A DNA stretch of 34,557 bases. Source: a virus. Made by a program: the position numbers and the translations under genes. Positions 16,326 to 24,947 of this stretch are shown here, piece after piece. The notes under the pieces are model-generated. The model had not been told where the DNA came from. It saw nothing but the letters and a program-made list of their open reading frames with translations, and did no database searches. The first letter of the stretch is position 1. Each line of letters starts with the position of its first letter. The stretch covers positions 1-34,557 of the IMG/VR virus record IMGVR_UViG_3300043499_000285. The stretch is one strand, 5' to 3'.

Positions 16326-17194
16326 TGCCCGTCATTGGGTACGAAGTCTCAGGGTATGGCGGGCGACCGATCGAGCTTTTCGAGTTCATTCGCACGTCGG
16401 GTGGGATCGACTACTATTGGCGCTACACCGGTTCAGATCGAAACGTCTGGCATAACAATGTCGAGTGGAAAGCGGTGCCGATTCGGCACGATGCTATTCG
16501 CTTGAGCAGTGAAGCGCAAAGCACGACGCTGGTGGTCACGCTGCCGATCGAAGAGGAGTTCTGTCAGCAGTTCCGGTACTTCGGGACACTGCCGTCAGAT
16601 ACCGTTTGGCTGCGGTTGCGCCGCGCGCATGCGGGTGACATGACTGATCCCGATGGTATGGCACCCACGATATCGGACTCGCTGGTGACGTGGATCGGCA
16701 CCGTCAACGGGATCACGCAAGTTGACGAGGTTGAAGCCAAAGTGACTTGCGCGATGCTGGCTGCCAGTTTTCAGCGGGGTGGATTGAGGTACGGCTATCA
16801 GCGTAACTGCCCACATGCTTTGTACGCACCCAACACCTGTAAGGTTAACCGCGAATCGTTTCGAGTGAACGGGGTGGTTACCGTCATTAGCGGGCTGACG
16901 ATCACCGCCCCTGAATTCGCCACTGAACCTGATGGCTGGTTTGCTGGTGGCTTTATCGAATACCCGCTTCCTGCTGGTATGATCGAACGGCGCATGGTGG
17001 TGGCGCACGTTGGCACCCAGATCACCTTGGTCGGGATACCCGTGGGGGTGGATGTCGGTGACACGATCGCGGCTTTTGCCGGGTGCGACCGGGTCGTTGA
17101 TACTTGTGTCAATAAGTTCAACAACCTTGGAAACTTTGGAGGGTTTCCGCATACGCCCGGTCGCAACCCGTTCGACGGCAAACCGGTGTTCTGA
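16325..17194 (+). CDS. Tail hub protein, DUF2163 / phage BR0599 family
   Basis: A 289-residue protein beginning one base inside the previous stop (TAATG). The N-terminal half has the DUF2163 layout (LFEFIRTSGGIDYYWRYTGS, VEWKAVPIRHDAIRLSS, LVVTLPIEEEFCQQFR, VTWIGTVNGI). The C-terminal half carries YGYQRNCPHALYAPNTCKVN and the BR0599-type signature FAGCDRVVDTCVNKFNN followed by NFGGFPHTPGRNPF. Conserved cysteines in these motifs probably bind a metal or form disulphides. In gene-transfer agents and alphaproteobacterial siphophages this protein belongs to the baseplate hub and is encoded just before the NlpC-like or small proteins and the tip protein, as here. Confidence 0.9.
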   Translation: MPVIGYEVSGYGGRPIELFEFIRTSGGIDYYWRYTGSDRNVWHNNVEWKAVPIRHDAIRLSSEAQSTTLVVTLPIEEEFCQQFRYFGTLPSDTVWLRLRRAHAGDMTDPDGMAPTISDSLVTWIGTVNGITQVDEVEAKVTCAMLAASFQRGGLRYGYQRNCPHALYAPNTCKVNRESFRVNGVVTVISGLTITAPEFATEPDGWFAGGFIEYPLPAGMIERRMVVAHVGTQITLVGIPVGVDVGDTIAAFAGCDRVVDTCVNKFNNLGNFGGFPHTPGRNPFDGKPVF

Positions 17195-17442
17195 TGAACT
17201 TCATCTGGGCGCTAGCCCTAATGATCATCAGCTATACGATCACGGCTTTGACCGCAAAGAAGCCGCAGACCGACATTGTAAAGCCTGCCACGTTCGAGGA
17301 CTTCCAGTTCCCGCAGCACGAGGAAGGGACGCCACAGCCCGTGATATTCGGCGACGTGTGGATAGAGGATTGGATGGTGCTGTACTATGGCAACTTGTCC
17401 AGCCAAGCGATTCGCACCAAGACGAGTGGGGGTAAGAAGTGA
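17194..17442 (+). CDS. Small tail-module protein with N-terminal hydrophobic segment
   Basis: An 82-residue protein starting at TGATG. It has an N-terminal hydrophobic helix (FIWALALMIISYTITALT), then KPATFEDFQFPQHEEGTPQP and VIFGDVWIEDWMVLYYGNL. Proteins with this 'f.fP.a.eg.~ipvvfG....~~p.v.wyG' pattern stand between DUF2163 and tip proteins in related phages. The strand pattern resembles the start of tail tip proteins; function unknown. No cell-wall hydrolase (NlpC) gene accompanies it, which is usual at this place in other phages. Confidence 0.7.
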   Translation: MNFIWALALMIISYTITALTAKKPQTDIVKPATFEDFQFPQHEEGTPQPVIFGDVWIEDWMVLYYGNLSSQAIRTKTSGGKK

Positions 17443-17645
17443 GCCGTATCTACATGCGCCACTTGCGTGCGGCCGGTATGTGCAACCGCGAACCCCGCCT
17501 CTGGTTTGCCGCGCACGGTTTTAGCTGGTCGGATTTTGTCACGAACGGCATCTCGGTAGCCGAGGTCGAAGCGACCGGGGACGCATTAGGGTTAATCGTG
17601 GTTGAGGTGGCGAAGCGAGAGGCTGCCGATGTCCAGCGGCGGTAA
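17439..17645 (+). CDS. Small conserved tail-module protein
   Basis: A 68-residue protein from a GTG that overlaps the previous stop. Motifs: RIYMRHLRAAGMCNREPRLW, FAAHGFSWSDFVTNGI and EATGDALGLIVVEVAKREA. I recall this type (short, 'YCs.G.r.ff..hgldw..fl..Gi......tgDa.a..~v..A') next to DUF2163 genes, with no assigned role. It overlaps the next gene by 17 bases, suggesting coupled translation within the baseplate module. Confidence 0.7.
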   Translation: MSRIYMRHLRAAGMCNREPRLWFAAHGFSWSDFVTNGISVAEVEATGDALGLIVVEVAKREAADVQRR

Positions 17646-20202
17646 AGGTGGCAGCAAGTCACAGGTCACCGGCTACAAGTATTTTATGGCCGTGCAGATG
17701 GGCATCGGTCGCGGACCGATTAATGAGCTTACCGAGATCAAGGTAGGCGATCTTAACGCGTGGTCGGGTAACCTCACAGTCAGCGACTTCCAGGCGATCA
17801 ATCAGCCAAGCCTGTTTGGTGGTGACCAGAAAGAGGGAGGGATTGTTGGCACCTTCAAGCTGTTGATGGGTGCGGCGGATCAGGTTGTCGATTCGATAAT
17901 CACTGGTGCCATAGAAGGCGGGTTCCCCGTGCCCGGATGGCGGGGTGTATCGACACTGTTCTACAACGGACAGATTGGTTCGAATAATCCGTATCCGAAG
18001 CCCTGGAAGATGCGGGTCAATCGCCAGACCGCCGGCTGGGACGGCGATGTGTGGCGGCCCGATCTTGCTGTCATCCCGATGACTACGGCTCCCCTGACCC
18101 TGGTCACCTTCAATACCCAGCCGCATTCCGGCGACGGCATCGCCATTGGCGACGAACAGGTAGATTTTTTTACCTACCTTACTGGCTCGAGTCACAACGT
18201 AGCGATCGGCTCCACAGCGGAAGAAACCGCCTCGCGTTTTGCCGCCGTCTTGAATGGGCACAGCGGTGAACTTTATGACGTGAACGCGACGGTCAACGGT
18301 CTGATCGTGTCGCTGTTGTTCCCCGACCCGGTAGCGGTACAGGAGATTCGCGGTAAGTTTACCTCGATCAGCCAGCAGGGCGGCGGCATCAAAGCGATGA
18401 ACCCTGCCCACATCCTCTACGAGTGCGCCACTAATAACGTCTGGGGTCGCGGGATGCCGCGATCCTTTATCGATCACGCGAGCTTTACAGCGGTTGCGCA
18501 GCAACTCATCGCCGAAGGCTTTGGGATGTGCATCCGTTGGAACCGGCAGGAGGATATCGATAGGTTCGTTCAGGTCATCGTCAACACGATTGGCGGTGTA
18601 GTTTACATCGACCGACAAACGGGGTTGTTGAAGGTACGTTTGATCCGTGCCGACTACGCCCCGGAATCCCTACCACTCTATACATTCGAGAATGGCATCC
18701 TCGAAATCATTGAGGACGAGTCGAGTGCGTCCGACACAACTTTTAACGAGATCATCGTTTCCTACATCGATCCGGTGACCGGACGGAAGGGTCAAGTCAG
18801 GGTTCAGAACCTCGCTTCGTTTCAATCGCTGGGCACGATGATCTCGACCACAGTCGAATATCTCGGTGTGCCAATCCCGGCTCTGGCGATGCGGCTCGCG
18901 CAACGCGATCTTCAGGCGAATTCGTCGGATGTACGCCGAATGCGAATCAAGTTTGACCGGGTCGGGTTTGCCTTCGCGCCGGCTGATGTGTTTCGGATCA
19001 GCGCACCAAGCCGTGGCATCGGAAACTTAGTTTTACGTGTCGGGGAGATCGAAGAAGGTCCGCTTGACGACAACACGATAACCGTCATCGCCATCCAGGA
19101 TGTGTTCAGCCTGCCCGCTACCAGCTTTGTAACCCCGCAACCGAGCTACTGGATACCCCCTGACCGCTCAGCAAGGATCGTTTCCGAGCGGCTGGTGGGC
19201 GAGATGACCTACCTTGATCTTAGCGAAAACCTGCCACCAGCCGAGCTTGCAGCGGTGCCGGCAGATACCGGCGCGATCAAGATCTTCGCCGAACAGCCCG
19301 GTGGCGCGTCTCAGGATTACGTTGTCTCCAGTAAGACTACGACAGAATCGAGTTTTGTCGAACGCAACATCGCCGGGTTTGATGCCGGTGCCGAACTGGT
19401 TGCGGCCATTGGGTTGCGCGATACGACGTTTAGCTTCAAGAGCGGCAGTTCAATGGAGTTGGTAACGGCGGCGATCGGTACTCCGATCGTCCTCGTAAAA
19501 AGGGGTGATCCAACGGTTCAGGAATACTGCCGCCTTGAGGACATCGATCTATTGACTGGTGAGATGACGGTGGCGCGTGGCTGCATCGATACCGTCCTAC
19601 ATGAGTTCAAGGCGGATGACAAAATCTGGTTTCAAAGCCACGCGCCGACCACGGACTTTCGCGACTACTCGACCAGCGAGATCGTCCAAGTCAAGCTTCT
19701 CACACGCACTTCAAGCGAACAGCTTGATGCCGCTGTCGCCGATACCGATGAGGTGACGATCGGCGGGCGGCAGGGGCGACCCTACCCACCGGGTAACCTG
19801 AAGATCAACGACGTTCCGTATGAAGAAAACATCGTGTCTACGGACGCCGATCAGGAACTGACCTGGGCGCATCGTGATCGGATCACGCAGGGTAACTTCC
19901 TGCTGGAGCACGCGGCGGGTAGCACTGGGCCGGAACCCGGCACCACTTATACGATCCGCGTTTACGACGGTGCCGACCCCGAGCCGACGACGTCGCTGCG
20001 GACCGTTAGTGGTATTACAGGTACGTCGTGGACTTACGATGGCGGGATGGATACCGCAGACGGCGAACTTGCTTCCTATTGGTTCGAGTTAGAATCGGTG
20101 CGGGGTGGTCTTGTATCATGGCAGCGCTACCAGTTTCGGATCTATCGTACCGGGGCTTTTGACGACGACTTCGACTACAACTTTGATGGGGGGCCACCCT
20201 GA
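17629..20202 (+). CDS. Central tail tip / host-specificity protein (lambda gpJ-like)
   Basis: The ATG at 17629, behind GCGAGAGG, gives an 857-residue protein opening SSGGKGGSKSQVTGYKYFMA, as tip proteins of this type do. It contains NPAHILYECATNNVWGRGMP (a hallmark of TipJ-like proteins), a conserved central part (FENGILEIIEDESSASDTTF, NEIIVSYIDPVTGRKGQVRV), FDRVGFAFAPADVFRISAPS, and C-terminal FN3-like strands (residues ~720-850; ELTWAHRDR, TYTIRVYDG, WFELESVRGG). It closes the tail tube and, with attached proteins, contacts the receptor. The length is moderate compared with lambda gpJ (1132). Confidence 0.87.
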   Translation: MSSGGKGGSKSQVTGYKYFMAVQMGIGRGPINELTEIKVGDLNAWSGNLTVSDFQAINQPSLFGGDQKEGGIVGTFKLLMGAADQVVDSIITGAIEGGFPVPGWRGVSTLFYNGQIGSNNPYPKPWKMRVNRQTAGWDGDVWRPDLAVIPMTTAPLTLVTFNTQPHSGDGIAIGDEQVDFFTYLTGSSHNVAIGSTAEETASRFAAVLNGHSGELYDVNATVNGLIVSLLFPDPVAVQEIRGKFTSISQQGGGIKAMNPAHILYECATNNVWGRGMPRSFIDHASFTAVAQQLIAEGFGMCIRWNRQEDIDRFVQVIVNTIGGVVYIDRQTGLLKVRLIRADYAPESLPLYTFENGILEIIEDESSASDTTFNEIIVSYIDPVTGRKGQVRVQNLASFQSLGTMISTTVEYLGVPIPALAMRLAQRDLQANSSDVRRMRIKFDRVGFAFAPADVFRISAPSRGIGNLVLRVGEIEEGPLDDNTITVIAIQDVFSLPATSFVTPQPSYWIPPDRSARIVSERLVGEMTYLDLSENLPPAELAAVPADTGAIKIFAEQPGGASQDYVVSSKTTTESSFVERNIAGFDAGAELVAAIGLRDTTFSFKSGSSMELVTAAIGTPIVLVKRGDPTVQEYCRLEDIDLLTGEMTVARGCIDTVLHEFKADDKIWFQSHAPTTDFRDYSTSEIVQVKLLTRTSSEQLDAAVADTDEVTIGGRQGRPYPPGNLKINDVPYEENIVSTDADQELTWAHRDRITQGNFLLEHAAGSTGPEPGTTYTIRVYDGADPEPTTSLRTVSGITGTSWTYDGGMDTADGELASYWFELESVRGGLVSWQRYQFRIYRTGAFDDDFDYNFDGGPP
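19023..19037 (+). repeat. 15-base copy of the AAACTTAGTTTTACG sequence inside the tip gene
   Basis: The sequence AAACTTAGTTTTACG is identical to 3586-3600 near the gpD ribosome binding site, 15 kb away. It belongs to the nine-member AAASTTAGTTT family. Being inside a coding region, it cannot be a simple promoter operator for an adjacent start. Confidence 0.45.
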
Positions 20203-21026
20203 TGCCCGGTACTAGTGGACCCAACCTAGGGGTCGTATGGGGGTGGACACCGCACGAAGACGGCTGGGGTGTCGGCGGGTTCAACCCTAACTTCGCGAAG
20301 CTCGATGCGCTGGTGCATTTGGCCGTGCTCGATCGGATGGATTCGCCACCCGTCATCCTGCCCACAAATGGTGATCGCTACATCGTTGGCAGTGCGGGAG
20401 CAGGCGCGTGGGCGGGGCATTCCAACTCGATTGCGGTCTTTCAAAGTGTCACTACAGATTGGTTTTTTTATGCGCCAAAGCAGGGCTGGCAAGCCTGGAA
20501 CTCTCAAACCGATTCGGTCTGGCTATTCGACGGCACGGTCTGGGCCGAGAACGTTGCTGCGGGGTTCGAGTTCACGACACCCGCCGACAACGACGTCATT
20601 GTCTACGATGATACGACGAGCAAGTTCATCAATGTCAGACCGATGCGCGGTCTATCGTTCGGCAGCGATCCCGCCGCGTTGCTCACTGCCAATCAGGCGC
20701 TCTTCTACCACCGATTCAGCTTCCCGTTCCGGATACCGCCGGATTTCGGAGACTACCTGAATGCGTCCAGTACGTTGGGCGGGACTGCCGCAGCCGCTAG
20801 TGGCGATGTTGTGCTACGTGTACAGAAGGCACTCGCCGCGACACCGCTTACCTTCACCAATGTCGGTACAATCACGGTTGGCAACGGTACGGTCAATGCC
20901 ACGTTTTCCTCGTCTGCGACTGCCGTCAATTTCGCCAAGCGGGACGTTATACGCATCCTCGCCCCGGTGACTCCCGACAGCGGGTTCACTGGGCCATACG
21001 GTACCATTGTGGGGTATGAGACATGA
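20202..21026 (+). CDS. DUF2793 tail protein
   Basis: A 274-residue protein; ATG overlaps the tip stop by one base (TGATG). Residues ~20-125 match DUF2793: DSPPVILPTNGDRYIVGSAG, GAWAGHSNSIAVFQS, WFFYAPKQGWQAWN and DSVWLFDGTVW. This domain is known in alphaproteobacterial phages and gene-transfer-agent-like clusters, near tail tip genes. The C-terminal ~130 residues contain fibre-like beta segments (LNASSTLGGTAAAASGDVVL, GTITVGNGTVNATFSS). It is probably a tail-tip accessory or fibre base. Confidence 0.82.
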   Translation: MPGTSGPNLGVVWGWTPHEDGWGVGGFNPNFAKLDALVHLAVLDRMDSPPVILPTNGDRYIVGSAGAGAWAGHSNSIAVFQSVTTDWFFYAPKQGWQAWNSQTDSVWLFDGTVWAENVAAGFEFTTPADNDVIVYDDTTSKFINVRPMRGLSFGSDPAALLTANQALFYHRFSFPFRIPPDFGDYLNASSTLGGTAAAASGDVVLRVQKALAATPLTFTNVGTITVGNGTVNATFSSSATAVNFAKRDVIRILAPVTPDSGFTGPYGTIVGYET

Positions 21027-21682
21027 CCGGATTTACCGATCGCGTGTCGCGCGGGGTTCTTAATCACGTCACCGGCAAGACGGCCATGTTTACCCTGTCC
21101 ACAGCCTACATCGCGCTGTTCACAGCGGTGGGGTTGGACGATGGCACCGGGTTCGTGGAGGTGTCGGCGGCAGGGTATGCCCGTGTAGCGACCGCCGCCG
21201 CCGACTGGAATACCGCTGGCGGTTCGGCACCGAGTACGATCAGCAATGCCGCCGCGATTAACTTCCCGCTGCCGGGGGCAGCCTGGAGCGGGGTGATCGC
21301 CTTCGGGCTGTATGACGCCTCGACCAGTGGAAACCTGTTGGTATGGGACTACCTGGGTAACTTCGATTGGTTGCCGGCGACCGTGTCGCTCGCTTCACCG
21401 GGGGTGTTGACCGTACCCGGTCATGGCTTCACGGCGGGGGATCTCGTCATCTGGACAAACGAGTACGGTGGGTCCAGTCCAACCTTCTCGCAGTCCAACT
21501 TCACGGGTCCGCTGACCGTGACCGGCCCCGCCGCGAACACGTTCACTGCGACTAACGCCGGCACTGCGGTTAACACCAGCAGCGTGGGTAATGGGATGCT
21601 GCGGAAGCTGGCGGCTCAGACCCTTGCTAGCGGTGTCCCGGTCGCATTTCCAGTTGGGTCGTTAACGATCGCTTCGGGATGA
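21023..21682 (+). CDS. Phage tail fibre-like protein
   Basis: A 219-residue protein in an ATGA overlap. The first ~120 residues (LNHVTGKTAM, YIALFTAVGLDDGTGFVEVS, GYARVA, NAAAINFPLPGAAWSGVIAF, GLYDAS..GNLLVWDYLG) form a pattern widespread in phage tail fibre-associated proteins (mycobacteriophage Gp80-type as I recall). The rest has LASPGVLTVPGHGFTAGDLV and GPAANTFTATNAG, a short beta unit also seen in other virion proteins. The end VPVAFPVGSLTIASG completes the first domain, so the second unit is inserted in it. Confidence 0.75.
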   Translation: MTGFTDRVSRGVLNHVTGKTAMFTLSTAYIALFTAVGLDDGTGFVEVSAAGYARVATAAADWNTAGGSAPSTISNAAAINFPLPGAAWSGVIAFGLYDASTSGNLLVWDYLGNFDWLPATVSLASPGVLTVPGHGFTAGDLVIWTNEYGGSSPTFSQSNFTGPLTVTGPAANTFTATNAGTAVNTSSVGNGMLRKLAAQTLASGVPVAFPVGSLTIASG

Positions 21683-21697
21683 AGGGAGGGTGCGGTT

Positions 21698-23191
21698 GTG
21701 GCTATTGTGTTTCTGGAAGGATTCGATAAGTACGGCGGTGTCAACTCTAACAATGCTGGCGTGCAGGCGTTGCTGACGGCGGGTGACTGGACATCGGTCA
21801 CCGGCGGCGGCACCTTTACTATTGCGGCACCTCTTAGTGTAACTGGATTTGCGGTTTTTATTAGTTCACTAGTTAATCTTAACAAAACGCTGACTGGAAA
21901 TTACGCCCGACTGATCGGTGGTATGAGGTTTTCAGCCACTCTGGGTAATGTATGTGGCATTCAGTTTAACGATGGGGGTTCTGCTCAAGCCAGTATTGTT
22001 ATCAATTCGGCGGGGCAGTTTTTGGTTAGAAACGCGGCTTATTCAAGTGGTACGATTCTTGGCACGAGCGTTGCCACCATATCGGCAAACACTACCCATT
22101 ATCTTGAGTGGGACATCACGTTTGCCAATGCCGGCTCTTATCAATTGTGGCTGGATGGGGTTTCAATTCTGACAGGCAGCGGTGATACGACGGCGACGGC
22201 TAACGCTTTCGCGAACAGTCTTGCGCTTGCCGTTCAAACTAGTACCGCCCTTACCATTGATGACTTTTATCTTTTTGACACAACTGGTTCGATTAACAAT
22301 GCGGTCTTGCTGACCAGCCCACGCGTGGAAACCGCATTCCCGATCTCCGACAGTGCGGTCCAATTTGCGTTTGGTGCGGGGATACTGGGGTCGAGTGTGG
22401 CACGCACTGGCGCGGTTTCAGGTCCAGCGGCTAACTCTTTAACTTTGCGGCGGTTTACGCCCGCCGTAGCTTGTACGGTTAATTCAATTACTATCGTACC
22501 CGCCACATCGAACGGTTCCACTCAATATCGGGGAGTTGTTTACACTGATAGTGGTGGTGTAGCGGGCACGTTGATGTCGTCAGGGACAACGGTGGTAGGT
22601 GCCGTAGCCGGAACTCCTCTAACATTACCGCTGACGACGCCGCAAGCCTTGAGTGCTGGCACCCCATACTGGTTAGGCTTGATGAACGACCTATCTGCTG
22701 TCAATTTACAGCAACTGGACGGACTAGCTTCGGCGTCGAGAGCTACGGTGACGTTTAGTTCGGGTGCGCCAGGGACGGCGCCTGCGATGTCTGTTGGACA
22801 GATCACGTTTCTTTTGTGGGGAAATCTCACCGGCATCACCGGGGCTAACTACGACGAGGTAAACAACCAACCGCCGGAGGGCCAGTACAGCTACGTTTTC
22901 GAGGCCACGGTGGGCGAGGAAGACCTGTACAATTTTCTGCCGGTTACCGCTCCGATCGTGCATGCCGTCGCGGTTAAAGCGTCACTCGCGAAGAGTGACA
23001 GTGGTGCGAAGACCGCGAGCATGAGGTTGAAGTCGGGTACAACCAATAGCGCGGGGTCTGTCGCCAGCGTTGCGCCCGGAACAACCTACGGCTGGGGGGC
23101 AACCTACTTCTCGACCGATCCCGACACCGGGGTTGCGTGGACCCCGACAGGGCTTAACGCCGCCCAGGCGGGGGTGAGGGTGGCATCGTGA
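21698..23191 (+). CDS. Tail fibre / adhesin with ConA-like N-terminal domain
   Basis: A 497-residue protein from a GTG with GGGAGGG seven bases upstream. Residues 1-195 look like a jelly-roll lectin domain: FLEGFDKYGG, ARLIGGMRFSA, GIQFNDGGSAQASIVIN, HYLEWDITFANAGSYQLWLD, ALTIDDFYLFD. Residues ~220-375 form a second beta domain (SLTLRRFTPAVACTVNSITI, YRGVVYTDSGGVAGTLMSSG, GTPYWLGLM). Residues ~390-497 (YSYVFEATVGEEDLYNF, VHAVAVKASLAKSDSGAKTA, MRLKSGT) resemble phage structural beta domains ending 'v....n.aevGv'. The first half is richer in A+T than its neighbours. It is a likely receptor-binding protein. Confidence 0.65.
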   Translation: MAIVFLEGFDKYGGVNSNNAGVQALLTAGDWTSVTGGGTFTIAAPLSVTGFAVFISSLVNLNKTLTGNYARLIGGMRFSATLGNVCGIQFNDGGSAQASIVINSAGQFLVRNAAYSSGTILGTSVATISANTTHYLEWDITFANAGSYQLWLDGVSILTGSGDTTATANAFANSLALAVQTSTALTIDDFYLFDTTGSINNAVLLTSPRVETAFPISDSAVQFAFGAGILGSSVARTGAVSGPAANSLTLRRFTPAVACTVNSITIVPATSNGSTQYRGVVYTDSGGVAGTLMSSGTTVVGAVAGTPLTLPLTTPQALSAGTPYWLGLMNDLSAVNLQQLDGLASASRATVTFSSGAPGTAPAMSVGQITFLLWGNLTGITGANYDEVNNQPPEGQYSYVFEATVGEEDLYNFLPVTAPIVHAVAVKASLAKSDSGAKTASMRLKSGTTNSAGSVASVAPGTTYGWGATYFSTDPDTGVAWTPTGLNAAQAGVRVAS

Positions 23192-23529
23192 CCGACATCC
23201 GGGTTGGCGGGGTCGCCCGTGAATCCCTCGTTAGTTCGACCGGTGAACTCCGGGTCGCGGGCAGCGCCCGTGAGGCACTGGTTTCCGGTGTCGGTCTGTT
23301 TGCGAGGGGGTCGGCAGTCCGATCGAGTGCCCGTGGCGTCATCATGCCGAGTGCGATTGTCTACGGCAGGGCCAGGGGCCGCAGTACCGCACGAGGCGGG
23401 ATGGCCCTTGCAGCGCTGCTGGAGGGGCGTGTCACGGCAATGTCGAGCGCGGTGGGCAGTATGGGTACGGGGCCGCCGCCCCTCCCCGCCACCAGCGGCT
23501 TCAACCGTGCAGTGACGATATTCACATGA
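23188..23529 (+). CDS. Hypothetical Ala/Gly/Ser-rich tail-cluster protein
   Basis: A 113-residue protein from a GTG that overlaps the preceding stop. It consists of loose repeats of small residues with regularly placed arginines (VGGVARESLVSS, RVAGSAREALVSG, ARGSAVRSSARGV, GRARGRSTARGG). It ends in a GPPPLPATSG linker and FNRAVTIFT. No family is recognised. Its stop overlaps the start of the lysis gene cluster (ATGA). Confidence 0.55.
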   Translation: MTDIRVGGVARESLVSSTGELRVAGSAREALVSGVGLFARGSAVRSSARGVIMPSAIVYGRARGRSTARGGMALAALLEGRVTAMSSAVGSMGTGPPPLPATSGFNRAVTIFT

Positions 23530-24149
23530 GCGATCCGCCGCCCTCTCGTAGCGTTGTGGGCGATCTTGTTGGCCGCCTGTTTAACTACGTCGATAGTCCC
23601 TGGAAAGCATTTGCTGTTGCCGGTTTGGTTATCGTAGGGGTGATTTGCTGGGTAGTGTACGAGAAACGTGATGAGCTTTTTGAGGCGTGGATGACCCCGG
23701 TTGCCTCGACACTCAAGGTTGCCGATGTACCCGCCGCACTGGATAAATTGGTCGTGGAAGCGGATGCGGATCTTGTTCAGATCTGGTCTGCCGATTTACC
23801 TAGAAACATGCAAAAGTTTATTGGTGCCAGGAGACGCGACGGCGAGCGTCAGGTAATCCCGACCCCGCGCTCCCTGCCGATCATCGTACACAGTACCGAT
23901 GCGCGGGCACTGGTGACTGTTCTAGACGGCAGTCCGTGGTGTGTGGATTTGACGATTTCCGGCACACCAGTTGTTCGCCGGTTGGCTGAAAGAGGGATGA
24001 AGCGCGGTTGTGCTGTGCCGATCCCGCCCTCCCCCGACGCTTTTGTAGGGGTGATCTATCTGGCGTGGGCCACGGCAGTGGAGCGAAGCTCAGAGGATGT
24101 TGCCGTCCGGGTCGCGCGAGAGATCGCCGGGACGCTAGTGACCCATTAA
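23526..24149 (+). CDS. Membrane-anchored GAF-like protein at the start of the lysis cassette
   Basis: A 207-residue protein. Residues ~28-45 form one transmembrane helix (AFAVAGLVIVGVICWVVY) with a short N-terminus. Residues ~65-205 look like a GAF-type fold: LDKLVVEADADLVQIWSADL, LPIIVHSTDARALVTVLDG, GMKRGCAVPIPPSPDAFVGV, IYLAWATAVE and a closing helix. Position directly before the endolysin suggests a holin-like or lysis-timing role. A soluble sensor domain joined to a single membrane helix would be unusual for a holin. Fold assignment is pattern-based. Confidence 0.6.
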   Translation: MSDPPPSRSVVGDLVGRLFNYVDSPWKAFAVAGLVIVGVICWVVYEKRDELFEAWMTPVASTLKVADVPAALDKLVVEADADLVQIWSADLPRNMQKFIGARRRDGERQVIPTPRSLPIIVHSTDARALVTVLDGSPWCVDLTISGTPVVRRLAERGMKRGCAVPIPPSPDAFVGVIYLAWATAVERSSEDVAVRVAREIAGTLVTH

Positions 24150-24166
24150 AATACAGGAGACGGAGC

Positions 24167-24613
24167 ATGAAAACGAATACGGCCGGATTGGATTTGATCA
24201 AACGCAATGAAGGTTGCGAGTTAACCGCGTATGTGTGCCCCGCTGGGGTTCTCACTATAGGTTATGGGGACACGGGGCCGCATGTCGTTCGCGGCATGAC
24301 TATCACACGGGAACAGGCAGAAGAATTACTGGCGAATCGGCTGGAGCGCGAGTTCGAGGCCGGTGTGTTGAGGCTCATCGGCGATGCGCCCACCACAGAG
24401 AATCAATTCAGCGCGTTGGTGAGCCTCGCGTACAACATCGGCCTTGGCGGTCTGAGGCGCTCCACCGTGTTGAAGATGCATCGAAACGGGGAGTATGACG
24501 CTGCGGCCGAGGCGTTTTCGATGTGGAACCAGGGCGGCGGGCGTGTGCTGGCTGGGCTGGTACGGCGGCGGAAGGAAGAGGCCGACCTGTACCTGACGGA
24601 AGAGGACGGATGA
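24167..24613 (+). CDS. Endolysin, GH24 lysozyme family (E-8-C-5-T triad)
   Basis: The ATG at 24167 with AGGAGACGGAGC upstream gives a 148-residue protein. It has the phage lysozyme catalytic pattern: Glu15, Cys24 and Thr30 (NEGCELTAYVCPAGVLTIGY), which is the E-8aa-C-5aa-T variant of the T4-type E-D-T triad. It continues with VVRGMTITREQAEELLANRL, FSALVSLAYNIGLGGLRRST and GLVRRRKEEADLY. It cleaves the glycan strand of peptidoglycan. No signal peptide or SAR helix is visible at the N-terminus, so release should depend on a holin. The stop overlaps the next gene. Confidence 0.92.
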   Translation: MKTNTAGLDLIKRNEGCELTAYVCPAGVLTIGYGDTGPHVVRGMTITREQAEELLANRLEREFEAGVLRLIGDAPTTENQFSALVSLAYNIGLGGLRRSTVLKMHRNGEYDAAAEAFSMWNQGGGRVLAGLVRRRKEEADLYLTEEDG

Positions 24614-24792
24614 ACTCCGAGGATGCGGCTAAGGTTGAGATGGCAGCGGCGGTCCGAGACTTTGAGGAGAAGGCACGTTCGCTCCAGATCCACCTCCAAG
24701 CGGAGGGTTTGTACAAGGGTAAGATAGACGGAGATTGGGGTCCGCAATCACGGGCTGCATTGCGACGATATCAAAAACGGAGGACATCATGA
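24610..24792 (+). CDS. Stand-alone peptidoglycan-binding domain protein
   Basis: A 60-residue protein whose ATG overlaps the endolysin stop (ATGA). Residues ~24-57 match the PG_binding_1 pattern: LQIHLQAEGLYKGKIDGDWG followed by PQSRAALRRYQKR. In most endolysins this domain is fused to the enzyme; here it is a separate polypeptide in the -1 frame. It probably supplies cell-wall binding to the lysozyme or an independent wall-attached function. No slippery site is visible at the junction, so reinitiation is more likely than fusion by frameshift. Confidence 0.78.
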   Translation: MNSEDAAKVEMAAAVRDFEEKARSLQIHLQAEGLYKGKIDGDWGPQSRAALRRYQKRRTS

Positions 24793-24947
24793 TCTTGGAG
24801 ATCCTGTTCGTTGTAGTAATGTTTTTGTGGCTACTAACGATTCTGCCACTCCCACCAATGGCACCGTTTGCTTCGTCCAACGTATTCTTCGCGTTTGTAG
24901 CGGTGCTATTACTTGGACTTTACCTCTTCCTTCCCGCTATGCGGTAG
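24789..24947 (+). CDS. Small two-helix membrane protein, candidate holin
   Basis: The ATG at 24789, directly behind GGAGGA (24779-24784), gives a 52-residue protein with two hydrophobic helices (ILEILFVVVMFLWLLTIL and NVFFAFVAVLLLGLYLFL) separated by a proline-rich turn. A longer in-frame start at 24735 lies inside the preceding gene and is less likely. Size, topology and place at the end of the lysis cassette fit a class II holin. It would form the pores releasing the endolysin; family assignment by sequence is not possible. Confidence 0.7.
   Translation: MILEILFVVVMFLWLLTILPLPPMAPFASSNVFFAFVAVLLLGLYLFLPAMR

Noticed and set aside
17659-18618. A 319-residue leftward protein
   Set aside because: Antisense shadow of the tail tip gene; codon pattern mirrors the forward gene.
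24523-24613. A frameshifted fusion of endolysin and peptidoglycan-binding domain
   Set aside because: The upstream -1 frame has no lysozyme-like sequence and no slippery heptamer; the ATGA overlap explains coupling better.
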